Shown here: one piece after another, positions 1 to 10,763 of the stretch | Layout: the number at the start of each line of letters is the position of its first letter | Position numbering within the stretch: position 1 is the first letter of the stretch | Assembly: GCA_035772405.1 (NCBI GenBank) | Contig: JAYKKM010000371.1 | Location: 84,501-148,500, forward strand | Direction: 5' to 3' | DNA from: Chrysogorgia sp. JL179-B06 | Lineage: Eukaryota; Cnidaria; Anthozoa; Scleralcyonacea; Chrysogorgiidae | Length of the DNA stretch: 64,000 bases | Notes under the pieces: model-generated | The model's database searches: none | Told to the model about the DNA's origin: nothing | Seen by the model: the letters and a program-made list of their open reading frames with translations, nothing else | Made by a program: the position numbers and the translations under genes

Positions 1-600
1 TCATTACTTTCATCTGCAGATTATTTTACTGGTGTTGGGAATGAAATGAGCCACATCGGATTTTGCATGCATTTGGAGTAAATGCCACCAGAGAGACGAG
101 GGGATTATTATTATTATTATTACTACTACTAATAATGCATTAACAATACTACTAATAATAATGCAGATTGCAGATACCATATTTGCCATGTAACAAAGCA
201 TATTATATATGGTATTGTGTACTAAAGTATCTAAATTATATCACCATGCACATATATATTAACCTATATTCAGGATGCCATGCCTAGTCTGCTTGTCAAC
301 AATGATCTAGCTAACACAGTACTTGTTCAATCCCTAACAATTTCTGCATACATAGTTACTATGTATGCAGAAATTGTTAGGGATTGAACTGTCAACATAC
401 CCAATGTGAATATAATAATCTGTATTTTACATTGACAGAATAACCCACTAGGCCTGCTAAGTACTGTAGGTCTAACATGTTACATAATAGATGGAGTACT
501 GTAAACACAGATTATATATGGAATACATGCCAGTATACAAAACATGGACGTCAAGATCATATTGTCAGAAACATTATAATATTCCTGGTTGAAAAAATTA
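1..600. other. Non-coding stretch with short repeats
   Basis: No convincing gene is visible. The interval holds a TTA/CTA trinucleotide run at about 104-165 and a near-perfect hairpin at 325-389. The rest is AT-rich sequence without an open frame that resembles a protein. Confidence 0.6.
325..389. repeat. 65-bp perfect hairpin
   Basis: Two 32-base arms are exact reverse complements around a single T at 357. The arms read GTTCAATCCCTAAC... and return as ...GTTAGGGATTGAAC. It could be the remains of a small foldback element; no target duplication was recognised. Confidence 0.85.
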
Positions 601-614
601 TAACCTTATTGCCA

Positions 615-844
615 GTGACGGCCTCTAACCATTGAGCCATCGAGATTCATATGGAGAGAGGTTACAATGATGCACTGGTTCTAATGATATATGTACTGCC
701 TATGCACAGCAGTTACTATATATATATCAGTAATGATTGGGTGTGTTAATATATACACTGCTGTTATATCAATAGAATCAGTACATCAATGTAACCTTCA
801 CTCGCCATCTGAGTCGTGGTAGCTCAATGGTCAGAGCATCTCAC
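615..844. repeat. tRNA-headed (SINE-like) inverted repeat pair
   Basis: The left arm (615-681) is the reverse complement of the right arm (774-844) with scattered mismatches. Each outer end looks like a tRNA A-box region, for example TAGCTCAATGGTCAGAGCAT on the plus strand at about 828. This suggests two copies of a tRNA-derived short element in opposite orientation, or one foldback element that captured a tRNA-like head. No clean B box or poly-A/T tail was found, so a functional tRNA is not claimed. Confidence 0.55.
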
Positions 845-1039
845 TGGAAATCAGAAAGTTATCTGTCCGGGACACAGAATAATTTTTCTGAGGATATCAG
901 CTTGCTTGACAATCATCCATGTACTGTATCGTGTTTCACCCCGAGCTCTCCCTTATTCACTACAGCAGTGTATATATTAACACTGACAAATATACAGTAA
1001 TGCTTGTTTATTGCTACAAAATTGTAGGCCAGGTGCAGG

Positions 1040-3117
1040 TCATACAAACACAGCTGCAAGCTTGAACGTGCCACTGCAAAGTACAAAAGAGCATTAGCAG
1101 TATTGCATGATGGTCATGTGATATCATCATCAGAATCTTCCATTGATACAAGCACCTCTACAGACGATTTAGTCCAGCCAAAAACACCACACCAAGAAGA
1201 AAATCAAGAAACTTCCCAGTATGTACAAGAAGGTATACTGTAGTGGGAATGACAGTCCTGATGAAAACTACAAAAGCAAAATTAAAGAAGAATATGAATC
1301 CATATTCAAGAAAGATTCTGACGCAGATGAATCAAGTACCAGCCATACCATTTCCATAGAAGACCTGGACCAAGGTGAATGAAGACAACACTCCATCATT
1401 GGATAATGGCAGGGAAGATGTGTATTTTCTTGATGATTATTCCCCTGCAGAAGAAGATGATTCAAATTTTGGCAACGAACAGCATTGTAGATCCGATGGT
1501 GAACTTTTTGAGAAGTTTGAGGAATGGTGGCAGGGCCCTGGTGGTGGACGAAAGCAGAAGAAATGTGCACTGCAATGTTCCAGGCAAGTACAGCTTGTTG
1601 CATCCATCCTGAATCACCAAATATTGCTGGCTTGCTTGACAAGAAAATCTTAAGGGATTCTTGAAGCCCTCAATCTTTTTTATATTTTTCTTAAATGTGA
1701 ACAACCTGATGAACTGACCAGTGTTTCATCTGAGCAATTAGGAAACCTGTCAGACCAGATGAAGCAGTGGAGCAAATCCTTTAAAAACCAGGACAGGTTT
1801 TGGGAAAAAAGGATGGATGATTTAACTCACTTAAAAACACCAGCCAATGTGCAGGAATTTGACCATTCACAAGTCGCCAGAGATGCAGTAAGGATCATTG
1901 GGGAGAGCCAAGATGCTTTACCTGAGAAGATGTCTACCCAACAAGAATATATAACAGCCAGGGACTACCTGATAACACTTCTATGCATTAATAATGGAAG
2001 TCGTTCAGGCTGGCGTGCTAACATAACCCTCGAAGAGTTCAATAAGGCTCATAAAGATGAAGACGATTTTGTTGTGAAAGTGAAAAAACACAAAATATTT
2101 ACGACCCCTGGGCCTGCCCACATTGTGATGTCTTCAACTGTGTATAACTGGGTTGGTGTATTTATTGCACATTTACGTAATACGCTTGGGGAGGTTGACA
2201 AAGATGACAGTGCTACAGTATTTATAACCTGGAATCTGAAGCCAATGGACTCCTCGCACATTGGGAAGGTTTAGGGCAAGGTTTTCGGGAAGGAAGCATC
2301 AAGTGCTGGTGCTACTTCCTTTCGCAAGGCAGCAGTTTCTGCAGTACATGAACAAGACGAAGCAGGGAGAAGTAAGTTGGCAAGTTTGATGTCACATCGT
2401 ATGGAGACCGCTGATAGATTTTATCTTCTTCAATGTAAATCCAAGGATGCAGCCATTGCATCGCGTAAGTTAAACATAATGCATTCAAAACAGGCACCAA
2501 CAAGTTCATCTACTGGTGATAGCTGTACACCAATGGCAGCATCTACCAGACATCACTGGACTGCTGAGCAAGAGGAAGTTTTGCAAAGTCTTTTTGCTAA
2601 CGAAATAAAAGAACAAACAATTACTCTTGATATAGTAAAACAGTTCACAAAGGACGACCCTTCCTTGGGCAAATTGGATGCTTGAAAATTTGTGACAAAG
2701 TCTGCAACATAATCCAAAGTGTTCGTGAGCAGGTAGATGCACCACTACTTCCAAAAGATACAGAGACAGCAGAAGATCGTTTGGAGCGTATTGGTATCCA
2801 AGCAAGCCAACCTACCAGTAAACGTTCTAAGAGAATTCCAAAAGGTAAAGCCATATCCATGTATTCCCCAAGTCTATTTTCACCTACCAATACATCATCC
2901 ACCGGACCGGTAGAACCGGTACTAAAGCTGGAAAATTGTTTAATGACAATGAAATAGAAACATCCGTGAGCTTATTCAAAGCAAGAGGGTGGACGTGTTC
3001 AGAAGAATTACAGAGCATAACGATTTGAAACACCTTAGTGAGCGATACACTCGAGACCAATTTGCAGACAAAGTTCGCACTGAAAGGAATATTTATAAGC
3101 GGGAGCAAGGCTTATGA
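1040..3117 (+). pseudogene. Crypton-like tyrosine recombinase with Myb-like tail (broken)
   Basis: A decayed tyrosine-recombinase gene is spread over several frames. An acidic N-terminal stretch lies at about 1040-1233. A helical core-binding-like region follows at 1375-1860. The catalytic-like part at 1980-2460 shows NGSRSG (box I Arg), VKKHK (beta-hairpin Lys), SFRKAAVSAVH (box II Arg) and LMSHRMETADRFY (His and nucleophile Tyr spacing as in phage integrases). From about 2545 comes a Myb/SANT-like segment beginning RHHWTAEQEE, and a basic C-terminus ends near 3116. Breaks include an in-frame TAG at 2272, a frame change near 2685, and others near 1650 and 2950. Crypton-type recombinases mobilise DNA through circular intermediates. 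The family assignment rests on motif spacing. A domesticated relative is possible, but this copy cannot give a full-length product. Confidence 0.6.
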
Positions 3118-4000
3118 ACTGTAAAAGCATCATCAATTACTTTAATATAAAGATAAGGTATATACTGCATACTAAATTGCTATTGTTGCTGTTAAGAGGT
3201 TTTTTACCCTTGTCGAACATGCTAATGCTGCTTCTCTTAACTTTATGAAAACAGAGGAAACAATACATTGCTACTGTACTATACCAAAAACTGAAATACT
3301 GTACATTTACATGTAGAAACCTAGCTAGTACTGTAGCATTTTTAAGGGCTATATATAAACGTTTTGTAAAATAATGTAATCTGGCTGATTGATGTTTTAA
3401 GTAGTATAAGTACTATATTCTTTTAGGCCAGACCGATTTAGTTGTTGTTTTACAAACCCACCAAACTTGATATTTTCAAAATGCAAAAAATAAATACAGG
3501 CTCACTTTGGCTTTTTGCATTATGGACCAGGGGTTGAACAATTGTGAGCAAGCGATGGACCAGCAACTTTTAATAAACCCAATGATTCATTCTATGCATA
3601 ATATACTTAAAATATAATATGAATTGTTCAAATTAACTATTTTATCAAGTTTGTCATTGAGTGTTCTGTTTTCACCATATTTCACCATGTTATTTTTTTC
3701 TGATCTCCAATATTAAGTTTTTGACCAGAACGTTTGTGAAACAACAAATTATAATGGGCTGGCCTTATGTACATGCACGCACAATGTTAATATTATAATG
3801 GTTAAATGTCAACTATACCTTTTGGGGTTATTATATTTTCCGTTAAATATTAAAAAGTTTTATTCAAAACCGAAGAAAAAATTAAAATAGGTTACTTGGT
3901 TCGGTTTTTATGCCCTGTCATTAAGATAGCCTGGTACCCAGGATGCTTGTGACGTCATACCGGTAAGATGGAGTATTCGGTCAAATGCTAAAACATTGTC
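3118..4000. other. Non-coding AT-rich spacer
   Basis: No open frame resembling a protein was seen. The stretch separates the Crypton-like remnant from the THAP/Kolobok remnant. No inverted repeat or simple repeat longer than about 20 bases stood out. Confidence 0.5.
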
Positions 4001-4984
4001 AGCATGCCAACCAGGTGTGTTGTTGCTGGCTGCAGCTACCATCGCAATCTAGAGAAAAGTATTCTCTTTATCCAATACTTTTTTGGAGACGAATCTTCAA
4101 AAGCAAAAGAGAGATGACGAAGATGGGTGAATTTTGTTCGTTTGAAACGCGACAAATGGGTACCGACGAAGTGGTCATGTATCTGCTCAAATAATTTCAC
4201 CCAAGAGAGTTTTTCGAAAATATATCCGGCCACAAGTTCGACTCCACGACTTATCAGGGATGACTTTGGTGTTTTGGCTTACCCAACGATACAGTCGGTC
4301 AAACAACAACAACAACGATTTATTACACCTTTACGTTCAACATTATTTACAATAGAGTTTAACATAAAAAAAGAAGTTTTTGCAAGAAAAAAACCGTTTT
4401 TGCAAAAAAAAACTGCGTCTGGCAGGCCAATGTCAACCTGGCGGCGAAAGGGGGTATGGGTTCATTCATAAAAATTAAATGTTGTTTTTTCAATTTATAA
4501 TATATCAAACTAGTTATTGATTTGTCAGATGTCTGAATATGCATGCAATAATATACTCAACTCTACTAGATCGTAAAAGAATTGGAAAGCCTATATCAAT
4601 TACACATCCCAACTGAGCCTGTAGTGGCACCATGTCCGGAGCCATCGGGGTCAGCGACACCGGACGAAGAAGCACCGTATCCCGAGATATTTGAGGCAGT
4701 GAAAGACGAACACGAAGATGCAGTTGAGAACATCGCCATTGGGGCAAAAGATGCAAAGGTTTAAAACAATTTATATTCTTTTAATTTATTTTATCTTATT
4801 TTATTTTACAAAGTTGAATGACTGACGCACTCATTATTTCCCATTGTTCAGTTAAGTACTAGTATAATGAAGCTTATAAATTTTTATATGCTTATACAAA
4901 CGTAAAAGTTTGCAACTTCAGCAATGAAACATAGTTGATACAGTAACAAACATTCTTATAAAATGACATGTATGCTACGCAAGC

Positions 4985-5125
4985 TCTGATTGATGAGTCT
5001 TCTAACCCTAGGCACTACCACATCCACTCCCTTACTTGGGGTTCTAGATTAGTAGACTAGTGAGAGAGACTAAGATTGTGGGAGTAGTAATTGAGTGTCA
5101 CACACATGCGCTACAACCAATGTCG
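4985..5125. repeat. Dispersed repeat, copy 1
   Basis: This segment shares blocks such as TCCACTCCCTTACTT and GTAGTAATTGA with the core of the foldback at 41533-41812. It is therefore a dispersed repeat, probably a non-autonomous DNA element that has lost its arms here. Confidence 0.5.
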
Positions 5126-6169
5126 GATCTATAGCCATCTATAAGCATGGCAAACATTGTTTTGTTTACCTTAAAATACAAACTTTCTTTTTGTTTAATA
5201 GGTACATGACTGTGTTGAGTGCAATAATCTTTTAAAACAAAACAGAATATCTAAGAATAGGATCAAATCATTGCGAATGCTTCTTCGCAGATATCAAAAA
5301 GAGAAACAAATGTTGTTGAGTAAGTTCAATGCATCAGAGTACACCTTAAATAAAATTAATATATAATATTAATAGAGTACACCTCTGAACCTAAATACAG
5401 TAGACATAAGTGTATGATATATGGCATATAGCTATTGTTGGTTCACAGTAATTAGATCATGTGCATCTGTTTATGAAGAGCTAATAATAAGTAGAATAAT
5501 TATATTAATAATTATAATAAAAATTAATAGTGTTACTTGAAGTCTAGCAGTATAAAATTCTGTGGTCGTAAATAGAAATGCAGCCCCAATAACCTACATT
5601 ATTATGTTTCACAGGAAAGATAAGAAGATTACAGAAAAATAATTCACCCCAAAAGAAAATTGGGGCAAGTTCAGCAATGGAAATTGACAGTGAAACTGAC
5701 TCAGATGATGATGAAATGTTGATTGAGGAAAATGAATTGGTCGAAGAAGAGGATGAACAGTATGAGCCATCTGATTCAGAAACAGACTCAATGTAGTTGA
5801 TCAAGAACATACAATGTGAGAATTCTAAATTTTAATATATTGTGGTCAGGTTTAGAGGCAAGATCTTGAAAAAGAGCACCTTTTTAGTCATTGTAACCCC
5901 CCTCCCCCCAAAAAAAAAGTTTAAAAATTAAATGTTTGCAGCAGAGGTAGCAAATAATTATTGGGGCACAACCCCTAGGGGGAATGGAATTTTATATTTC
6001 TAAGGATCTGAAACAACAAACAACGTTGCAACTATGAAGAATATGGGGGACCCACTCCCCCACTATTACGTCTCTGGTTTGAGGCTTAATACCGAATTAT
6101 CTATCAATTGATCTACTTGGACTGTGAAACAACAAGCTCACAAACTTTAGATTCATTCAGGTTTGATGA

Positions 6170-6440
6170 GTAATTTGTATTCCATGAAATTTGTATCCTC
6201 ATTTTAGTTAGTTTATTAGATTTATCACTCTTAGGTGAACAGAATACCCCGACAGGCTAGAAGCCCAATTGATAGGGGTTCTGAGCCGAGGGCCTACGAT
6301 TTAAGGTGGTCATCCGAGAAGAACTGAAAGTCATTTGCTGATATTATTGCAAAGGCAGCACTTTCTCCTCAATTATTTTTAAGACCCTGAGTGGTCCCAG
6401 CTCATAGACATGTGTGGTAACCACTAAACCACAACATCTA
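6170..6440. repeat. Dispersed ~250-bp repeat, copy 1
   Basis: The segment matches 39255-39530 in the same orientation. Shared blocks include TTTATCACT(C/G)TTAGGTGAA, GATAGGGGTTCTGAG and TTTCTCCTCAATTATTTTTA. It is not coding. The 39-kb copy contains a weak RNA polymerase III B-box-like stretch, so a SINE is possible. Confidence 0.65.
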
Positions 6441-6946
6441 TTTTTAATATTACCTCAAGTGTATGGAAATCAAAAATATATCATTCCTTAATTTTCATTT
6501 GTTTCACCTTTCTTTAGCTAATTATTTTATTTTTATTATTTATCTTCACAATATAGATTCCAGGCAAATGATGGCAACCTGAGAACAGAGCCTAAATATA
6601 TTGTGTTTTTGAAACATCTCATGCTTTTCAGATTTTGCCATTATTGTAAGGCAGAAAACCCATTTCTAGAGGTAACACAGTCTGGCACAATAATAACAAT
6701 CAAAAGCTCTTGTATTGATCCAAAATGTAGAAAGGAGAATATATGGCGTAGTCAGCCCAAAATGACAGCAACCAGAATACCAGCAGGAAATTTCCTTTTG
6801 AGCTTCGCAACACTAGTTGCAGGTGGATCAATTACAAAAGTGCTCCAAATATTTAAGCACATGGGTCTTGCAACAATATCCCTAGCCACATTTTTCAAAC
6901 ATCAAAGGGTAATTAATTATGCCTTAGTTATCTTACAGGTATATTT

Positions 6947-7048
6947 AACAATTATACCATGAGCTCGAGTTGTATATGAGCTCATAGCCAACGAGGCGCC
7001 TAGTTGGCTATTAGTTCATATGCGGCGAGAGCGAATGGTATAATTGTT
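6947..7048. mobile_element. ~102-bp foldback MITE
   Basis: AACAATTATACCAT at the left end returns as GGTATAATTGTT at the right end, and the arms pair over about 45 bases around CGAGGCGCC. It sits just at the point where the Kolobok-like coding sequence ends. Confidence 0.7.
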
Positions 7049-8187
7049 TTATAATATAGCAAATCATTCAAGATAATAATCGGCAGTAAATAAATTATGG
7101 AATATTGAAAGCAATGAACTTCGGCCACATATACTTCCGTCATGCGTAATGTTGTCACGTAAAAAAGGTTTTAGGATAAGTTGATAACAGCTTCAAAATT
7201 TTGTCGGAGAGCCAAAAATTCGTTGAGATGGTTTAATAAAGAAAAAAGTTCCTTAGAAAAGCCAAAAGGTGGGTCAGTTTTTAGTTATTGTATCAGTTGT
7301 GAATATTTGTGCTTTTAAGAGGACAAAAAGCTAAAAAACATTGCGAAATCACACTTCATGTTGTTTTTCGATGTTTATCACCTAAAAACAGGGCCGCCGA
7401 GAGGCAGGACGGGGGGCATGTAGTCTTGCAGGCCCCTAAATGCCTCAGATGGCGGCGGATTTGCTTGGCGCCGTATTCGCGGGCCCCTAGATTATGGTTG
7501 GGCCCTGGGGCAGCTGCCCCGGGCTACCCTACCCTCTTGGCGGGCCTGCCTAAAAATAACAAAGTTTTCATTCATAATGCTTTATCACTTTAAAAATTAT
7601 CTTTACTGAATAATAATCATAATATTTGTAATATAAAATATATGTTGCTAGCTAACTTTTATGCTATTTATTTTGTCTGACAAAACATTATCAACTGTTG
7701 ACAATTCAGTCGGGTTTTTCAAAGCCTAAAGACGATTTTTAAAGTGGATTTTACATCATAACTTCGTAAATTTTGATTTGGTTAATGTACTTTCTGTTGA
7801 ACATTAGCCTTATTCCTCTCAGTTCAGGTTTTTCGCTCCTGTGCGTTAAAGTGCTTATGCAGCCAAATTTTCTGTATGCATTTTATATCTTGGAAAAAAT
7901 ATTCGACTTTTTGTGAGCAATTTGGTATTTTCCTAATAAGCCTACGTTATCTCTAAGTGGCTGAATTTTTCGTTTAAACTTGCCTACTGAGTGCGAACGT
8001 TTTGAGACACCTTATTTCCCTCTGTGACGTCATAAGTAGGACGGAAGGAGAAAGGGATTTGAGTCAACAACAGCAAAACAAAACATGCTTGCGTGGTTCA
8101 GAAGCAAACGAGAATAAATTCCTCGGACAGTTTGGGTTTTTGAGACGTTTATCGAAGCTCTCTTGTCCGATATTACTTAGAGTAACT
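7049..8187. other. Non-coding spacer around a hAT MITE
   Basis: Apart from the 160-bp MITE at 7389-7548 nothing coding is supported. Open frames here cross the MITE and resemble no protein. Confidence 0.5.
7389..7548. mobile_element. hAT-type MITE with intact 8-bp target duplication
   Basis: The element begins CAGGGCCGCCGAGAGG and ends CCTCTTGGCGGGCCTG, which are inverted repeats with hAT-like CAGGG termini. It is flanked on both sides by the identical 8-mer CCTAAAAA (7381-7388 and 7549-7556), as expected for hAT target duplication. It is GC-rich in an AT-rich neighbourhood. It encodes nothing and would need a hAT transposase supplied in trans. Confidence 0.9.
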
Positions 8188-9298
8188 ATGTCAGAAAGCA
8201 ACTCGGATACATCTACGAATTCACATCATGAAGTTCGACTTCGAGATCAGGAAGAGAAAGCGACGCCGAAGCCGACTATACTGTAGCAGCATCATACTCG
8301 CTCGCTTACGCAGACGAACCTCTTGCTCTACCAGGCGAAGTTATTGTCACCAACGAGACTGATGCAGATGGTCTTTCTCCACTCACTTTGGAAAAAAGAA
8401 GCGACAAAAGGATCTCTTTAAGCGAATGGTTAAGTAGCTAATATGTTATTGTTAATATCATGTCAAAATATATTACCAAATCGTCACAGATTTGACATCA
8501 CATGAAGTATTTGTTAAATTTATTATGTAGGTGCAGCTGTCAGTGTTGTCGCGATGATTTACTCGTTGGCGTTCTAGAGTATCGCTGCTGTAAAGAAATG
8601 ACGCCAGCTCTAAGGATCTTAACATTTGATGGTAGCATAGAGCACATTCACTACAGCACGCTGACTTTGGCGCAATGATTAACGCGACAGTCTTAGAAAC
8701 AGTTGGCCACTCTTGAGGGATAGAAACGGTCGATCGTATCGACGTCGTGGTGGACAAACTAGGAACAAGTAAGATTTTGCTGAGCAAGTCGATGTTGTCA
8801 TCTTGTCAATATAAATCGAAGTGACTATATAGTCACTTCGATTTATATTGACAAGATGACAACATCGACTTGCTCAGCAAAATCTTACTTGTTCCTAGTT
8901 TGTCCACCACGACGTCGATACGATCGACCGTTTCTATATGACCGGCAATGGCGGCAGTTTTGCCGAATCTGGCGAGTTCAAATCCCACAACAGACATGCT
9001 TTTTGCAAATTTTCTTTTAATTTCTTTCATTTTTTTCTTGATTTTTAACGGTTAGGGTTAGGGATAGGATTTGGGTTATGATTAGAGTTTATTTTAGAAT
9101 TATTGTCTTTGTAATAAATAGTTCTTCCCTTTTCCATGTAGCTATTTGAGAGCTGTTGCCTACAGATGGTTGATCAAATGGATGTGTGGCTCACTCGGGT
9201 GGGATAACAGTAGGCCTCTGCCAGCTTGTGTTTACCACAAGATAAGAACACAGTTCGCAACGCAACAACCACAAGGTTATGTTCCTTCTGAAAGACGA
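8188..9298 (+). pseudogene. P2X7-like intracellular-domain gene, interrupted
   Basis: Three exons give the zinc-binding cytoplasmic domain known from the P2X7 receptor and common in stand-alone cnidarian proteins. Exon 1 (8188-8428) is acidic and ends LEKRSDKRISLSEW; the first part is out of frame with the rest. Exon 2 starts at 8531 and reads CSCQCCRDDLLVG and LEYRCCKEM, the Cys-rich core. A one-base frame change near 8650 follows, and the exon runs into the palindrome at 8720. Exon 3 (about 9137-9295) reads RAVAYRWLIKWMCG and RPLPACVYHKIRTQF and then a stop. GT-AG borders are visible for intron 1, with the Trp codon split across it. The frameshifts and the palindrome make this copy non-functional. 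The domain is probably a nucleic-acid or nucleotide-binding module; its role here is unknown. Confidence 0.7.
8720..8937. repeat. 218-bp perfect palindrome
   Basis: Two 109-base arms are exact reverse complements with no spacer, centred between 8828 and 8829 at GTGACTATATAGTCAC. It lies inside the second coding piece of the P2X7-like gene. A perfect long palindrome is unusual. It may be a recent fold-back duplication, a foldback transposon, or a hairpin artefact of sequencing or assembly. Confidence 0.95.
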
Positions 9299-9459
9299 GC
9301 TTGAGAAGCAAGCTGAATATATTTGTATATTATTTTTCTGTACAGAATATATAACAAATCCAATAATAACTGGCTTTTATAATACAATATCTGTGGTTTA
9401 CATAGCTTTTTAGTAATAAAGAAAATTGTTTGTACATGTATTCAGCAAACATACTGTGG

Positions 9460-9709
9460 TCGGTTGTTCAAAGCAGGGATAGCTTATCCAGTGAAGCAGG
9501 GATAGCCTATCCAGTTCAATCATTTTCTATCCATTCAATAGTTATCTTAGAAAAAAATAACAGGTGAATGTTGTTGAATACATAGATATAGTGCTATTCA
9601 TTCACTCACTATTTTTCTCAAATGACCATTCAGTGGATAGAAAATATATTCACTGGATAGGATTTTCCACTGGATAAGCTGTCCAGGCTTTGAACAATGA
9701 ACAACCGAC
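9460..9709. mobile_element. ~250-bp foldback MITE
   Basis: CGGTTGTTCAAAGC...GGATAGCTTATCCAGTG on the left returns as CACTGGATAAGCTGTCC...GAACAACCG on the right. The inner sequence repeats TATCCA/TGGATA motifs. It lies just beyond the 3' end of the second Kolobok gene. No clear target duplication was seen. Confidence 0.75.
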
Positions 9710-10197
9710 TCCTAGGAAATATACAAAATTCATTGTGGGTCAGGGCATCGATTACGGAGGTGTCCTTTCATGGGATGTCGACATTTAGTGCATCTAGGTT
9801 GCCTTCGTTGAGGTGGTGCATTGGTGGTTTGGGCTAATGCAAGATCATTTTGTTGCTGTGTTTGTTCATCCACTAAAAGTATAAATTAAAGTAGAATTAG
9901 TATAATCTTCTACTTTGCTAATTTTCACTCCACTGCAGCATGTATATGACATGTGTTTTGGATGATTAACTTACTGCTTGGGACAAGCTCGGCTCTTCCC
10001 AAATTTTGTTTCTCCTGGTAGTGTTGTATCGCAGCCTGCCGATCCAATCTATTTGCAAATTGTTGGCACAATGGTTCAGGAACCCTATCCTTGTATTTAT
10101 CAGACATATTTTGCAATGACTCCAGGGAACTTGTAAATAGCACTTCCAAAATATCGGTGACATAACCTTATAAATGAAATTCAGATATGTTATGTAG

Positions 10198-10298
10198 TAT
10201 TTAAAACACGAGAAGGAGCGTTTTATCATATTTAAAATGCGAGCGTGCAGCGCGCCCATTTTAGATATGATAAAACGCGAGTTCGAGTGTTTTAAATA
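10198..10298. mobile_element. ~101-bp foldback MITE
   Basis: TATTTAAAACACGAG...GCGTTTTATCATA pairs with TATGATAAAACGCGAGTTCGAGTGTTTTAAATA. It lies in the intron of the second Kolobok gene between the pieces at 10906 and 10166. Confidence 0.7.
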
Positions 10299-10525
10299 GC
10301 TTCAAAAACAATTGATTGTAATTACTAGGGAGTGTACTGGTTTTTATTTTCTATTAGAGGTAAATTGGGTTGATGTATGAAATGCAAATTAGCAGCAATT
10401 TTATATAATTTTCATGTTGATTAGTATTCATGCATGGCTTTTATCAGGTAGAAAAGCCTTGCGCGTGACTAAATGCGGAAATGTGATTGGACAATTTGGT
10501 TAATGAATATTAATGAGTTTTTGAA

Positions 10526-10527
<2 letters not shown>

Positions 10528-10580
<53 letters not shown>
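10528..10580. repeat. (TA)n microsatellite
   Basis: An uninterrupted run of TA dinucleotides abuts the left end of the foldback at 10582-10763. Tc1/mariner-like MITEs often insert into TA runs. Confidence 0.95.
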
Positions 10581-10581
<1 letters not shown>

Positions 10582-10582
<1 letters not shown>

Positions 10583-10763
10583 AGAAATAGAAAATGGCCG
10601 CCCATGTTTATATAGCCCGATGCAAACATGAGAGTATGGGAGAATTTGAAAGTTTATGTGAACCTGCAGGCGAGGGTTTACATAAGTACTTTCAAATTCG
10701 ACCAAACTCTCGAGTGTTTGCATCAGGTTATATAAACACAGGGCGTACATTTTCTATTTCTTT
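10582..10763. mobile_element. ~182-bp foldback MITE
   Basis: AAGAAATAGAAAATGGCCGCCC at the left end (20-base core) pairs with the right end ...GGGCGTACATTTTCTATTTCTT. The arms extend through GTTTATATAGCCCGATGCAAAC and its partner to a short loop near 10,672. The plus-strand open frame across it is a by-product of the palindrome. Confidence 0.75.

Larger units (their letters stand above)
4004..6930 (+). pseudogene. Kolobok-type transposase with THAP domain, 5' part (broken)
   Basis: Four coding pieces on the plus strand fit the start of a THAP/Kolobok transposase. Piece 1 (about 4004-4320) reads MPTRCVVAGCSYH..., then WVNFVRLKRDKWVP... and SCICSNNF. That is the C2CH zinc-coordinating THAP pattern with its Trp and AVPTIF-like region. 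Piece 2 (about 4580-4760) is acidic. A short coiled-coil piece lies at about 5200-5330, and an acidic piece at 5612-5797. Piece 4 (about 6560-6912) carries RFCHYCKAENPFLEV, a Cys-pair region shared with the second Kolobok copy at 12326-12698. An in-frame TGA near 4112 breaks the THAP exon. The DDE catalytic region is missing; the gene stops where the foldback at 6947-7048 begins. Kolobok elements are cut-and-paste transposons with TTAA targets, but no ends were identified here. Confidence 0.6.

Noticed and set aside
325..389. microRNA precursor
   Set aside because: The perfect, unbulged symmetric hairpin is more like a foldback remnant, and no flanking evidence supports processing.
615..844. 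Functional tRNA gene
   Set aside because: Only an A-box-like half is recognisable; no cloverleaf or intact B box and the two copies are inverted repeats.
8473..9030. Two similar minus-strand open frames over the palindrome
   Set aside because: They are mirror readings of the same 109-base arm and have no family resemblance.
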